This document shows positions 51,905 through 60,422 of a stretch of DNA of 64,000 bases, piece after piece. Both the position numbers and the translations under genes were made by a program. The DNA comes from Allobosea lathyri (GTDB lineage Bacteria; Pseudomonadota; Alphaproteobacteria; Rhizobiales; Beijerinckiaceae), in assembly GCF_900108245.1 (NCBI RefSeq), contig NZ_FNUY01000001.1:868001-932000 (forward strand), written 5' to 3'. Below the pieces are notes generated by a model, which ran no database searches, was not told the DNA's origin, and worked only from the letters and a program-made list of their open reading frames with translations. The first letter of the stretch is position 1, and each line of letters begins with the position of its first letter.

Positions 51905-52642
51905 TCAAATTCCGACGCGTCCCCAGCCCGGCAGCTTCAGCGCCGGCTGGCGGATGTCGAGGCCGGCCACCAGCCCGAGCAGGTTGACCTCGACGCCCTC
52001 GACCCAGCCGAGCGTAAATCCGGCCAGCCCGAACAGCGAAGCCTGAATCCCGGTGCGGCTGGGCGTGAGCCCGGCAAAAAACCCGGCATCGCGGAAATCC
52101 TTGCCGATCGCGGTCGGCGGCAGCGCCTGGGAGAGTTCGGGCACCTCGGCCAGAACATGCTGGACGAAGCTGTTCGAGTTCGGTCCCGGCCATGCCGTGT
52201 AGCTACCGGGCTGCACATAGGCATAGCTTTTCACGGCGTCGCGAATGCGCGGGATGATGCGCTCGGCGGCCTCGCCGCGCAGTTCGGTGACGAGCTCGGG
52301 CACATTGCCGAACCAACGGCCATCGGCCTCGCGATGGTTGACGCGCACCGGCGTGCCCCAGCCGACCACGTCGAAGCGGGTATAGGCGCTGGCCCCGCGC
52401 TCCTTCACCACCAGCCAGGAGTGATGCGCGAAGACGCCGCGCCAGCGGCCGACGCGGGCGGCAAAGACATGCACCGTCGCTTCCGGTTCGATCGCGGCTG
52501 CGGGCAGCAGCTTGGCGCTCGACCAGTCGGCGTAACGCCAATCCTGCGCTGAGGGCTGCCAATACCACCAGGCGGCATGGCTTGCGACCGGCAGCAGGAA
52601 TACCAGCGAGAACAGCAGGAGGAAATGGCGGGCGATGCGCAT
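51905..52642 (-). CDS. DUF3750 domain secreted or membrane-anchored protein
   Basis: A 245-residue DUF3750 protein with an N-terminal signal or anchor (MRIARHFLLLFSLVFLLPVASHA). The rest contains HHSWLVVKERG, FDVVGWGTPVRVN and a SYTAWPGPNSNSFVQHVL block with Ser/Asn/Cys-free catalytic-looking residues. The N-x-F-V and H-x-W patterns hint at an NlpC/P60-like or amidase-like cysteine-fold relative, but no catalytic Cys was identified. The function is unknown. The start at 52642 is chosen for the signal peptide; 52672 is an alternative. Confidence 0.75.
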   Translation of the reverse strand: MRIARHFLLLFSLVFLLPVASHAAWWYWQPSAQDWRYADWSSAKLLPAAAIEPEATVHVFAARVGRWRGVFAHHSWLVVKERGASAYTRFDVVGWGTPVRVNHREADGRWFGNVPELVTELRGEAAERIIPRIRDAVKSYAYVQPGSYTAWPGPNSNSFVQHVLAEVPELSQALPPTAIGKDFRDAGFFAGLTPSRTGIQASLFGLAGFTLGWVEGVEVNLLGLVAGLDIRQPALKLPGWGRVGI

Positions 52643-52783
52643 GGGAAAGGATATGTGGCCAAGTTGTTGCATCGCAAGATCGCTGGCGATTGCGGCAGCA
52701 TGACGCGCGCTCGCTATTGCGGGTTGAGGCGCGCGAGCAAACTGCTAGCCTTCGCCGCGATATCAAGGGGGAGTCGAGATACT

Positions 52784-53896
52784 ATGACGGGCCGTGGCTG
52801 GGTAAGGCGTGTTGTTTCGGGCGCGATTCTGGGTCTAGCGCTTCTTACGGGCGAGAGTGCCGTCGCGCAGAATGGCGAGCTGCGGATCTTCAACTGGTCG
52901 GATTATGTCGATCCCGAGGTGCTGGATGCCTTCAAGAAGGAAACCGGGATCACCGTCGTCTACGACACCTTCGACCAGATGGAGACTGTCGAGACCAAGC
53001 TCCTAGCCGGCAAGACGGGTTACGATCTGATCGTGGTCACGGCCTCGTTCCTGCCGCGCCATATCCCGCTCGGCCTGTACACGCCAATCGACGCCGCCAA
53101 GGTGCCCAACCTCAAGAACGCCTGGCCGGAGATCCAGGGGCGCCTGTCGAAATACGATCCCGGCAACAAATATGCCGTCAACTACATGTGGGGCACGACG
53201 GGCATTGGCTACAACGTTGCCAAGATCAAGGAGCGGCTCGGCCCCGACGCGGTGATCGACAGCTGGAAAATCCTGTTCGAGCCCGAGCAGCTGAAGAAGC
53301 TGTCCAATTGCGGCGTGCATGTGCTCGATGCGGTCGAGGAGATGTTCCCGGCCGCCCTGCGCTATCTCGGCCTGAATCCGGATTCGAAGGCTGAGGCCGA
53401 CCTCAACAAGGCCGGCGAGCTGCTGCGCAAGATGCGCCCGCACATCCAGAAGTTCCATTCCTCGGAATACATCAACGCGCTCGCCAACGGCGATATCTGC
53501 CTCGCAGTCGGCTATTCCGGCGATATCCTTCAGGCCAGGAAGCGGGCCGAGGAAGCCAAGAACAAGGTCGAGATCGCCTATTCTATCCCGAAGGAGGGCG
53601 CGCTGATGTGGTTCGATTCCTTCGTCATCCCCAAGGATGCCGGCAATCCGGAAGCCGCGCTGAAATTCATCGATTTCGTCAATCGCCCGGCGATGGCGGC
53701 GAAGAACTCGGACTTCATCCAATACGCCAACGGCAATCTGGCTTCGAAGCCTCTGCTCTCTGCTGCCGTGCGGGACAATCCCGGCATCTATCCCTCGGAG
53801 GCGGTGATGAGCCGCCTCTACACGATAACCCCCTACGACCAGAAGACGCAGCGGCTGGTCAACCGGTTGTGGACCCGCGTCAAGACCGGCAAGTGA
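52784..53896 (+). CDS. potF: Polyamine ABC transporter substrate-binding protein PotF
   Basis: A 370-residue periplasmic binding protein for putrescine or related polyamines. The signal peptide ends near SAVAQ; the mature start GELRIFNWSDYVDPEVLDAFKKETGI has the conserved WSDY, with the Trp and Asp important for ligand binding in PotF/PotD. YDLIVVTASFLPRHI and VNYMWGTTGIGYN are further family blocks. The start at 52784 has AAGGGGGAG upstream. It is followed by potG, H and I as one operon. Confidence 0.92.
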   Translation: MTGRGWVRRVVSGAILGLALLTGESAVAQNGELRIFNWSDYVDPEVLDAFKKETGITVVYDTFDQMETVETKLLAGKTGYDLIVVTASFLPRHIPLGLYTPIDAAKVPNLKNAWPEIQGRLSKYDPGNKYAVNYMWGTTGIGYNVAKIKERLGPDAVIDSWKILFEPEQLKKLSNCGVHVLDAVEEMFPAALRYLGLNPDSKAEADLNKAGELLRKMRPHIQKFHSSEYINALANGDICLAVGYSGDILQARKRAEEAKNKVEIAYSIPKEGALMWFDSFVIPKDAGNPEAALKFIDFVNRPAMAAKNSDFIQYANGNLASKPLLSAAVRDNPGIYPSEAVMSRLYTITPYDQKTQRLVNRLWTRVKTGK

Positions 53897-53936
53897 GCGC
53901 CGGCAAGTGAGCGAGGCCAAGAGGGGCGCCCCGGCC

Positions 53937-55091
53937 ATGCGGAAAAGCTCGCCCGGCAGCGTGCGCCGGGCCTTTCAACCCTGGAACGATCCGGCGGCGA
54001 AGCCTCTCGTCGAGTTTCGCGGTGTTACCAGGCGCTTCGGCGCGGTGACGGCGGTCGGCGATCTGTCGCTGTCGCTGTATCCCCGCGAGTTCTTCGCCCT
54101 GCTCGGACCGTCGGGCTGCGGCAAGACCACGCTGATGCGCATGCTCGCGGGGTTCGAGCGACCCGATGCCGGCGAAATCCTGCTCGACGGCGTCGATATC
54201 ACTGCCGTTCCGCCGCATCTGCGGCCGGTCAACATGATGTTCCAGTCCTATGCGCTGTTTCCGCATCTCAACGTCGCCGACAACGTCGCCTATGGCCTGA
54301 AGCGCGAGGGCCTGCCACGCGTGGAGATTGCGCGTCGTGTCGAAGAGATGCTGGCGCTGGTGAAGCTGGAGGGGCTGGGCAGGCGCCGGCCCGACCAGCT
54401 CTCAGGCGGTCAGCGCCAGCGCGTCGCGCTCGCTCGCGCGCTGGCGAAAAAGCCCAAGCTCCTCTTGTTGGACGAGCCGATGGCGGCGCTCGACCGCAAG
54501 CTGCGCGAAGCCACGCAATTCGAGCTGATGGACCTCCAGAGCGAACTCGGCATGACCTTCATGGTCGTCACCCATGATCAGGACGAGGCCATGACGATGG
54601 CCGACCGCATGGCGGTGATGGATCATGGCAAGCTCGTCCAGATCGGCCCGCCCGACGTGATCTACGAGGCGCCCGCAAACCGCCACGTCGCCGAGTTCGT
54701 CGGCGACATCAACCTGTTCGAGGGCCGGGTCGCGGCAATCGAGGGTGATCTGGTCAAGGTCGAGACGTCATTTGCCGGGACGATCGAACTCGACGAGGAG
54801 GCGCCGGCGCTTGGTGTTGGCGAGCCCGTTCTCGTCGGTCTGCGGCCTGAGAAGATCGACCTGGGCCATGACGAGCCCATCGGCGTCGCCAACAAGGTTG
54901 CCGGCGAAATCTGGGATATCGGCTATCTCGGCGATTTCACCATGATCCAGGTGATGATCGGCGGGGAGGACGGGCAGCTCCTCAAGGTCGCGCTGGCGAA
55001 CCGGACGCGGCGGATCGCACGGCCCTTCGCCTGGGAGGACAAGGTCTGGCTCTCCTGGGACATCGAGGCCGGGCTGGTGTTGCGGCCGTGA
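53937..55091 (+). CDS. potG: Polyamine ABC transporter ATPase PotG
   Basis: A 384-residue ABC ATPase with C-terminal TOBE domain. Walker A is GPSGCGKTT, signature LSGGQRQR and Walker B LLLLDEPMAAL, then the H-loop VVTHDQDEA. The C-terminal domain (from about residue 250) senses or modulates activity. ATG 53937 gives RKSSPGSVRRAFQPWNDPAAKPLVEF, matching the family's N-terminus; a GTG at 53907 has no ribosome site. A family A repeat separates it from potH. Confidence 0.9.
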   Translation: MRKSSPGSVRRAFQPWNDPAAKPLVEFRGVTRRFGAVTAVGDLSLSLYPREFFALLGPSGCGKTTLMRMLAGFERPDAGEILLDGVDITAVPPHLRPVNMMFQSYALFPHLNVADNVAYGLKREGLPRVEIARRVEEMLALVKLEGLGRRRPDQLSGGQRQRVALARALAKKPKLLLLDEPMAALDRKLREATQFELMDLQSELGMTFMVVTHDQDEAMTMADRMAVMDHGKLVQIGPPDVIYEAPANRHVAEFVGDINLFEGRVAAIEGDLVKVETSFAGTIELDEEAPALGVGEPVLVGLRPEKIDLGHDEPIGVANKVAGEIWDIGYLGDFTMIQVMIGGEDGQLLKVALANRTRRIARPFAWEDKVWLSWDIEAGLVLRP

Positions 55092-55120
55092 CCAGAGCGG
55101 ACGATCCCCACAAGTGTAGT

Positions 55121-55224
55121 CCTCATCCTGAGGAGCGCCGCAGGCGCGTCTCGAAAGGTGGTTCCAGTGCGCGCTGGAACATCCTTCGAGACGCCGCTGA
55201 CGCGGCTCCTCAGGACGAGGGCTG
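55121..55224. repeat. Long palindromic repeat, family A
   Basis: TCCTCATCCTGAGGAGCGCC and GTCTCGAAAGGTGG at left; CATCCTTCGAGACGCC and GCTCCTCAGGACGAGGGCT at right. It fills most of the potG-potH gap. Confidence 0.85.
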
Positions 55225-55251
55225 CGGGGGGCCCCGGACTAGCTTTGGGCA

Positions 55252-56151
55252 ATGGCTGTGAGCGTCGCGACCTCTGCCCGCCGCCTTGTCGTGGCCGTGC
55301 CCTATCTCTGGCTCCTGCTGTTCTTCCTCGCGCCCTTCGTGATCGTGCTGCGCATGGCGCTGTCCGATGCCGCAACCGCATTGCCGCCCTATGCACCCCA
55401 TTTCGAGGGCCTTTCGACGATCGGCAGCTTTCTGTCGCAGCTGGATCTCGAAAACTTCAGCCTGATCACTGACGATCCGCTCTACTGGCAGAGCTATCTC
55501 TACTCCCTGCGCATCGCTGCCCTGACCACCCTGATCGCGCTCGGCATCGGCTATCCGCTGGCCTATGCGATGGCGGCGGCTTCGCGGCGCTGGCAGGGGC
55601 TTCTGCTCGTCCTGGTCATCCTGCCGTTCTGGACCTCGTTCCTGATCCGGGTCTACGCCTGGATCGGCATCCTCCGGCCCGAGGGCCTGCTCGACATGGT
55701 TCTCGGCGGGCTTGGCCTTGCCGGTGAGCCGCTTCGGCTGCTGAACACCGAAACCGCCGTGCTGATCGGCATGGTCTATTCCTATCTGCCCTTCATGGTG
55801 CTGCCGCTGTTCACGACCTTGGAAAAGCTCGATCGCAGCCTTCTGGAGGCGGCCGCCGATCTCGGCTCCACGCCGTTGACCGCGTTCCTGACCGTGACGC
55901 TGCCGCTGTCCCTGCCGGGCATCCTGGCGGGATGCGCCCTCGTTTTCATCCCGGCTGTGGGCGAGTTCGTGATTCCCGACCTGCTCGGCGGACCCGATAC
56001 GGTGATGATCGGCAAGGTGCTCTGGAACGAGTTCTTCTCGAACCGCGACTGGCCGCTGGCATCGGCCGTGGCCATCGTGCTGCTGATCGTGCTCGTGCTG
56101 CCATTGGTGCTGCTTCAGCGCGCGCGGCTGGCGCGGGGAGGGGCGGCATGA
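55252..56151 (+). CDS. potH: Polyamine ABC transporter permease PotH
   Basis: A 299-residue inner-membrane permease with six hydrophobic segments, starting RLVVAVPYLWLLLFFLAPFVIVLRMAL. The cytoplasmic EAA loop is EAAADLGSTPLTAFLTVTLPLSLPGI. It pairs with PotI to form the channel. The stop overlaps the potI start in an ATGA. Confidence 0.92.
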   Translation: MAVSVATSARRLVVAVPYLWLLLFFLAPFVIVLRMALSDAATALPPYAPHFEGLSTIGSFLSQLDLENFSLITDDPLYWQSYLYSLRIAALTTLIALGIGYPLAYAMAAASRRWQGLLLVLVILPFWTSFLIRVYAWIGILRPEGLLDMVLGGLGLAGEPLRLLNTETAVLIGMVYSYLPFMVLPLFTTLEKLDRSLLEAAADLGSTPLTAFLTVTLPLSLPGILAGCALVFIPAVGEFVIPDLLGGPDTVMIGKVLWNEFFSNRDWPLASAVAIVLLIVLVLPLVLLQRARLARGGAA

Positions 56152-56936
56152 GGCGGCTCGGTCCCGGTCTGGTGCTGGTGCTCGTCGCCGGCTTCGCCTT
56201 CCTCTATCTGCCGATCCTGGCGCTGATCGCCTATTCCTTCAACGCCTCGCGGCTCGTCACGGTGTGGGGCGGTTTCTCGACGCATTGGTACGGCGCGCTC
56301 ATGGCAAACCAGCCCTTGCTCGATGCTGCCTGGCTCAGCGTCCGGCTTGGCCTCGTCTCGGCCACGTTTGCAACAGTGCTTGGAACCCTCGCGGCACTGG
56401 CGCTCGTCCGGCATGGGCGCTTCGTCGGGCGCACGCTGTTTTCAGGCATGGTGCTGGCGCCGCTGGTCATGCCGGAGGTGGTCACCGGCCTGTCGCTGCT
56501 GCTGCTCTTCGTGGCCGTCGATGCGGAACGGGGCTTCTGGACCGTGACGATCGCCCACGCCACTTTCAGCCTGGGCTTTGCCTGCATCGTCGTGCAGTCG
56601 CGCCTCGCCGGTTTCGATCGCTCGCTGGAAGAGGCGGCGCAGGATCTCGGCGCCACGCCTTTGGTCACGTTTGCGACAGTGACCTTGCCGCTGATCTGGC
56701 CGGCGGTCGCTGCGGCGTGGATGCTGGCCTTCACGCTCTCGCTCGACGATCTCGTGATTGCGAGCTTCACCACCGGCCCGGGCGCGACCACGCTGCCGAT
56801 GCGGCTCTATTCGGCGGTCAAGCTCGGTGTCTCGCCTGAGATCAACGCCGCCTGCACGATCATGATCGGCGCTGTTGCACTGGCGGTGATTGCCGCCTCG
56901 CTGCTCCTGAAGCGCGAGCAGGTGGCCGGGAGCTGA
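56148..56936 (+). CDS. potI: Polyamine ABC transporter permease PotI
   Basis: A 262-residue permease with six hydrophobic segments. Its EAA loop is EEAAQDLGATPLVTFATVTLPLIWPAV; YLPILALIAYSFN near the start is typical of PotC/PotI. The start overlaps the potH stop by 4 bases. It completes the PotFGHI importer. A diverged family C repeat lies just downstream. Confidence 0.92.
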   Translation: MRRLGPGLVLVLVAGFAFLYLPILALIAYSFNASRLVTVWGGFSTHWYGALMANQPLLDAAWLSVRLGLVSATFATVLGTLAALALVRHGRFVGRTLFSGMVLAPLVMPEVVTGLSLLLLFVAVDAERGFWTVTIAHATFSLGFACIVVQSRLAGFDRSLEEAAQDLGATPLVTFATVTLPLIWPAVAAAWMLAFTLSLDDLVIASFTTGPGATTLPMRLYSAVKLGVSPEINAACTIMIGAVALAVIAASLLLKREQVAGS

Positions 56937-56937
56937 A

Positions 56938-56990
56938 GCATGGCGCAAAAAGCTGGGGACCGGTTTCTCGTGCGAGCCATGCTCTGATCT
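56938..56990. repeat. Palindromic repeat, family C (diverged copy)
   Basis: GCATGGCGCAAAAAGCTGG-GGACCGGTTTCTCG...GAGCCATGC keeps the stem outline of family C with many changes. It lies after potI and may end its transcript. Confidence 0.65.
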
Positions 56991-57092
56991 AAACGGCGTG
57001 TGAACGACGTCCTCAAGGGTCATTCAGCCGTGACCTGCGAATGTCCATGTCAGGCAAGGGGATGTCCCCTGCCACCAGACAGGACAGGGACC

Positions 57093-57362
57093 ATGTTCCG
57101 CAAATTCGCCGGTGTCAGCCTCGCCACCTTCGTCCTCGGTGCGACCGCTGTGGCGGCTGCAAGCTTCGTGAATGTCAGTTCTGCCGAGGCCTTCGGCGGG
57201 CGCTATGAGGCGGGCTACGATCGCCCGGCCTATGGCTGGCGTCGGCCGCCCCCGCCGGCATTCCATGGCTATTGGGGCCAGCGCCGCTGGCAGCGCTACA
57301 ATGATGGCTACGGCTCCCGCCCGCAGCCACAGCGTTACGGCTATGGCTACGGCTGGAGGTAG
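57093..57362 (+). CDS. Small secreted Gly/Tyr/Arg-rich protein
   Basis: An 89-residue protein with a signal peptide (MFRKFAGVSLATFVLGATAVAAASFVNVSSAEA) and a mature part rich in Gly, Tyr, Arg, Pro and Trp (RYEAGYDRPAYGWRRPPPP, WGQRRWQRYNDGYGSR). No catalytic domain is seen. Such short low-complexity secreted proteins occur widely in Rhizobiales with unknown function. The ATG at 57093 precedes the signal peptide; a start at 57000 is less likely. Confidence 0.6.
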   Translation: MFRKFAGVSLATFVLGATAVAAASFVNVSSAEAFGGRYEAGYDRPAYGWRRPPPPAFHGYWGQRRWQRYNDGYGSRPQPQRYGYGYGWR

Positions 57363-57390
57363 TGTCGCGCACCGACAGTCGTGACCATGG

Positions 57391-57419
57391 GACAGGCGCG
57401 GCCTTTGGCAGCGCCTGTC
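57391..57419. terminator. Bidirectional hairpin terminator between convergent genes
   Basis: GACAGGCGC (57391-57399) and GCGCCTGTC (57411-57419) form a stem extended inside by GCC/GGC around TTT. It lies between the converging small secreted-protein gene and the mutase large subunit. There is no strong T run on either side. Confidence 0.6.
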
Positions 57420-57421
57420 TG

Positions 57422-59587
57422 CTATTCGGCGGCCGTCCGCTGCACATAGCCAAGCCGGCTGTTCAGCTCCTCGAGCAGTTTTTCGGCCGCGTCGGCGATC
57501 ACGGTTCCCGGCGGGAAGATCGCGCTGGCGCCCGCTTCCATCAGCGCCGCGAAATCCTGCGGCGGGATGACGCCGCCAACCACGATCATGATGTCGGGCC
57601 GCCCCGCCTTGGCGAGCGCGCCCTTGAGTTCGGGTACCAGCGTCAGGTGGCCGGCTGCCAGCGAGGATACGCCGACGATGTGGACGTCGTTCTCGACGGC
57701 CTGTCGCGCCGCCTCGTCCGGCGTTGCGAAGAGCGGCCCGATATCGACGTCGAAGCCGAGATCGGCGAAGGCCGAGGCGATGACCTTCTGGCCGCGATCA
57801 TGCCCATCCTGGCCCATCTTGGCGACGAGGATGCGCGGGCGGCGGCCATCTGCCTCCTCGAAGGCCTGCGTCATCATCTGCACGCGCATGACGGCTGGAT
57901 TCATCGTGCCGACCTCCCGCTTGTAGACGCCCGAAATCGATTTGATCTCGGCCCGGTGGCGTCCGAAGACCTGCTCCATCGCCATCGAGATCTCGCCGAC
58001 GGTGGCTTTTGCACGCGCTGCCTTGACCGCAAGGTCGAGCAGATTGGCATCGCCCTTCGCGCCATTGGTCAGCGCCGTCAGGGCGGCCTGCACATCCGCT
58101 TCGACGCGCTCCGCCTTGAGCCGCCGCAGCTTTTCGAGCTGCTGGCTGCGCACGGAGGCGTTGTCGACCTTGAGTACGTCGATCGAGGCCTCGTTGTCGG
58201 GCTTGAACATGTTGACGCCGATGATCGCCTGCTGGCCGCCATCGATGCGCGCCTGTGTCTTGGCGGCGGCCTCCTCGATGCGCAGCTTCGGGATGCCGGC
58301 CTCGATCGCCTTGGCCATGCCGCCGAGAGCCTCGACCTCCCTGATATGGCCCCAGGCCTTGGCGGCGAGTTCCGCAGTGAGGCGCTCGACATAATAGGAG
58401 CCGCCCCAGGGGTCGATGATCCGGCTGGTGCCGCTCTCCTGCTGCAGCACGATCTGCGTGTTGCGGGCGATGCGGGCGGAGAAGTCGGTCGGCAGGGCCA
58501 GCGCTTCGTCGAGCGCATTGGTGTGCAGCGACTGCGTATGCCCCTGCGTCGCCGCCATCGCCTCGATCATGGTTCGCGGCACGTTGTTGAACACGTCCTG
58601 CGCCGTCAGGGACCAACCTGACGTCTGGCAATGCGTGCGCAGCGGCAGGGACTTTTCGTTGGTCGGGCCGAAATCCTTGACCAGCTTGGCCCAGATCAGG
58701 CGACCGGCCCTGAGCTTGGCGACTTCCATGAAGAAGTTCATGCCGATGGCCCAGAAGAAGGACAGGCGTGGCGCGAAGACATCGACGCCAAGCCCCGCGC
58801 GCTGGCCGGCGCGGATATATTCGACGCCGTCGGCGAGCGTGTAGCCGAGTTCGAGGTCCTGCGTCGCTCCCGCTTCCTGCATGTGGTAGCCGGAAATCGA
58901 GATCGAGTTGAATTTCGGCATGTTCTGCGACGTGTAGGAGAAGATGTCGCCGATGATCCGCATCGAGGGGGCGGGCGGGTAGATATAGGTATTGCGGACC
59001 ATGAACTCCTTGAGAATGTCGTTCTGGATGGTCCCCGAGAGCTTCGCCGCCGGGACGCCCTGTTCCTCGGCCGCGACAATATAGAGCGCCAGCACCGGCA
59101 GGACCGCGCCGTTCATCGTCATCGACACGCTCATCTGGTCGAGCGGGATGCCTGAGAACAGCGTGCGCATGTCGTAGATCGAGTCGATCGCGACGCCGGC
59201 CATGCCGACATCGCCACCGACGCGCGGATGGTCGCTGTCATAGCCGCGATGGGTCGCGAGATCGAAGGCGACCGAAAGGCCCTTCTGCCCGGCGGCGAGA
59301 TTACGCCGGTAGAAGGCGTTGGAATCCTCGGCCGTCGAGAAGCCGGCATATTGCCGGATCGTCCAGGGCTGGTTGACATACATGGTCGGGTACGGCCCGC
59401 GCAGATAAGGCGCGATGCCCGGCAGCGTATCGACGAAGGGCAGGCCTTCGCGATCAGCGGCCGTGAACATCGGCTTCACCGGAATACCTTCCGGCGTCAG
59501 CCAATCCTCGCCGGTGGGCAACGTGGCGGAGGCAGTTGCCGGCCCGTCGGCAAAGGCCAGTTTCGTGAAATCCGGGATCGACGTCAT
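57422..59587 (-). CDS. mutB: Methylmalonyl-CoA mutase large (catalytic) subunit
   Basis: A 721-residue subunit that rearranges (R)-methylmalonyl-CoA and succinyl-CoA using adenosylcobalamin. The TIM barrel shows [21 protein letters not shown] and [14 protein letters not shown] near the start, and the C-terminal B12 domain has GQDGHDRGQ, where His near residue 596 replaces the cobalt ligand (D-x-H-x2-G), plus [10 protein letters not shown]. Length is standard. The ATG overlaps the thiD stop by 4 bases; the RBS is GGGAG. Confidence 0.95.
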   Translation of the reverse strand: MTSIPDFTKLAFADGPATASATLPTGEDWLTPEGIPVKPMFTAADREGLPFVDTLPGIAPYLRGPYPTMYVNQPWTIRQYAGFSTAEDSNAFYRRNLAAGQKGLSVAFDLATHRGYDSDHPRVGGDVGMAGVAIDSIYDMRTLFSGIPLDQMSVSMTMNGAVLPVLALYIVAAEEQGVPAAKLSGTIQNDILKEFMVRNTYIYPPAPSMRIIGDIFSYTSQNMPKFNSISISGYHMQEAGATQDLELGYTLADGVEYIRAGQRAGLGVDVFAPRLSFFWAIGMNFFMEVAKLRAGRLIWAKLVKDFGPTNEKSLPLRTHCQTSGWSLTAQDVFNNVPRTMIEAMAATQGHTQSLHTNALDEALALPTDFSARIARNTQIVLQQESGTSRIIDPWGGSYYVERLTAELAAKAWGHIREVEALGGMAKAIEAGIPKLRIEEAAAKTQARIDGGQQAIIGVNMFKPDNEASIDVLKVDNASVRSQQLEKLRRLKAERVEADVQAALTALTNGAKGDANLLDLAVKAARAKATVGEISMAMEQVFGRHRAEIKSISGVYKREVGTMNPAVMRVQMMTQAFEEADGRRPRILVAKMGQDGHDRGQKVIASAFADLGFDVDIGPLFATPDEAARQAVENDVHIVGVSSLAAGHLTLVPELKGALAKAGRPDIMIVVGGVIPPQDFAALMEAGASAIFPPGTVIADAAEKLLEELNSRLGYVQRTAAE

Positions 59588-60408
59588 GGCTGTCTCCCGT
59601 CGGTCATGTCCCACCAATGGTGGAAATGATGCACCGGTCCGTGGCCATGGCCAACAGGAACCTGATCGGCCGCCGCAATGGCGGCCGTGATATAGGTTTT
59701 TGCCTGGGCGACCGCCTCGGGCAGCGCCAGCCCCTTCGCCAGACCGGATGCGATCGCCGAAGACAGCGTGCAGCCCGTGCCGTGCGTGTTGCGCGTCTCA
59801 AACCGGGGCGCGTTGAAACGCTGCCGCGCGCCGCCGGCGAGTAGCAGCAGGTCGCTGCTGGTCTCACCGCTGCCATGGCCACCCTTGATCAGCACGTTGG
59901 CGACCCCGAATGCGGCGAGTTTCTCGGCCTGCTCATCGACGGCGTCGTCGGTCTCGGCGATGCTCGTGCCCAGCAGCGCGGCGGCCTCGGGCAGGTTCGG
60001 CGTCACCAGCGTCGCCAGCGGGAAAAGGTGGCGACGGATCGCGTCGACCGCATCGTTTTCGAGCAGCCGCGCGCCCGACGCTGCGATCATCACGGGATCG
60101 AGCACGATATTGCGCGCGCCGTGGCGCTTCAGTCCTGCCGCAACCGTCTCGATCAGCTCGGTCGTCGCCAGCATGCCGATCTTGACGGCAGCCACATCGA
60201 GATCCTCGAAAACGGCATCGATCTGCTTGGCGACGAAATCTGCCGGCACGGCGTGAATGCCGCTGACGCAGCGGGTGTTCTGCGCGGTCAGCGCCACGAT
60301 CACGCTGGCGCCATAGACCTGATGGGCCGCGAAGGTCTTGATGTCAGCCTGGATACCGGCGCCGCCACTGGAATCGGAGCCGGCGATCGTCAGGGCGATG
60401 GCGGTCAA
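59584..60408 (-). CDS. thiD: Hydroxymethylpyrimidine / phosphomethylpyrimidine kinase ThiD
   Basis: A 274-residue ribokinase-fold kinase of thiamine biosynthesis. N-terminus [25 protein letters not shown] has the GSDSSGGAG motif; the C-terminal [13 protein letters not shown] is the catalytic anion-hole block with the Asp in the adjacent GTGC motif. It phosphorylates HMP and HMP-P. Start is a TTG at 60408 with GGAGA 7 bases upstream (no in-frame ATG precedes it usefully). It sits between the two mutase subunit genes with a 4-base overlap to mutB and 14 bases from mutA. Confidence 0.93.
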   Translation of the reverse strand: MTAIALTIAGSDSSGGAGIQADIKTFAAHQVYGASVIVALTAQNTRCVSGIHAVPADFVAKQIDAVFEDLDVAAVKIGMLATTELIETVAAGLKRHGARNIVLDPVMIAASGARLLENDAVDAIRRHLFPLATLVTPNLPEAAALLGTSIAETDDAVDEQAEKLAAFGVANVLIKGGHGSGETSSDLLLLAGGARQRFNAPRFETRNTHGTGCTLSSAIASGLAKGLALPEAVAQAKTYITAAIAAADQVPVGHGHGPVHHFHHWWDMTDGRQP

Positions 60409-60422
60409 GATAGGCTCTCCAT

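Noticed and set aside
51315..52046. A plus-strand frame covering the toxin-antitoxin genes
   Set aside because: It is antisense to both the MazF-like and MazE-like genes, which have correct family motifs and an ATGA overlap. The plus-strand frame has no domain.
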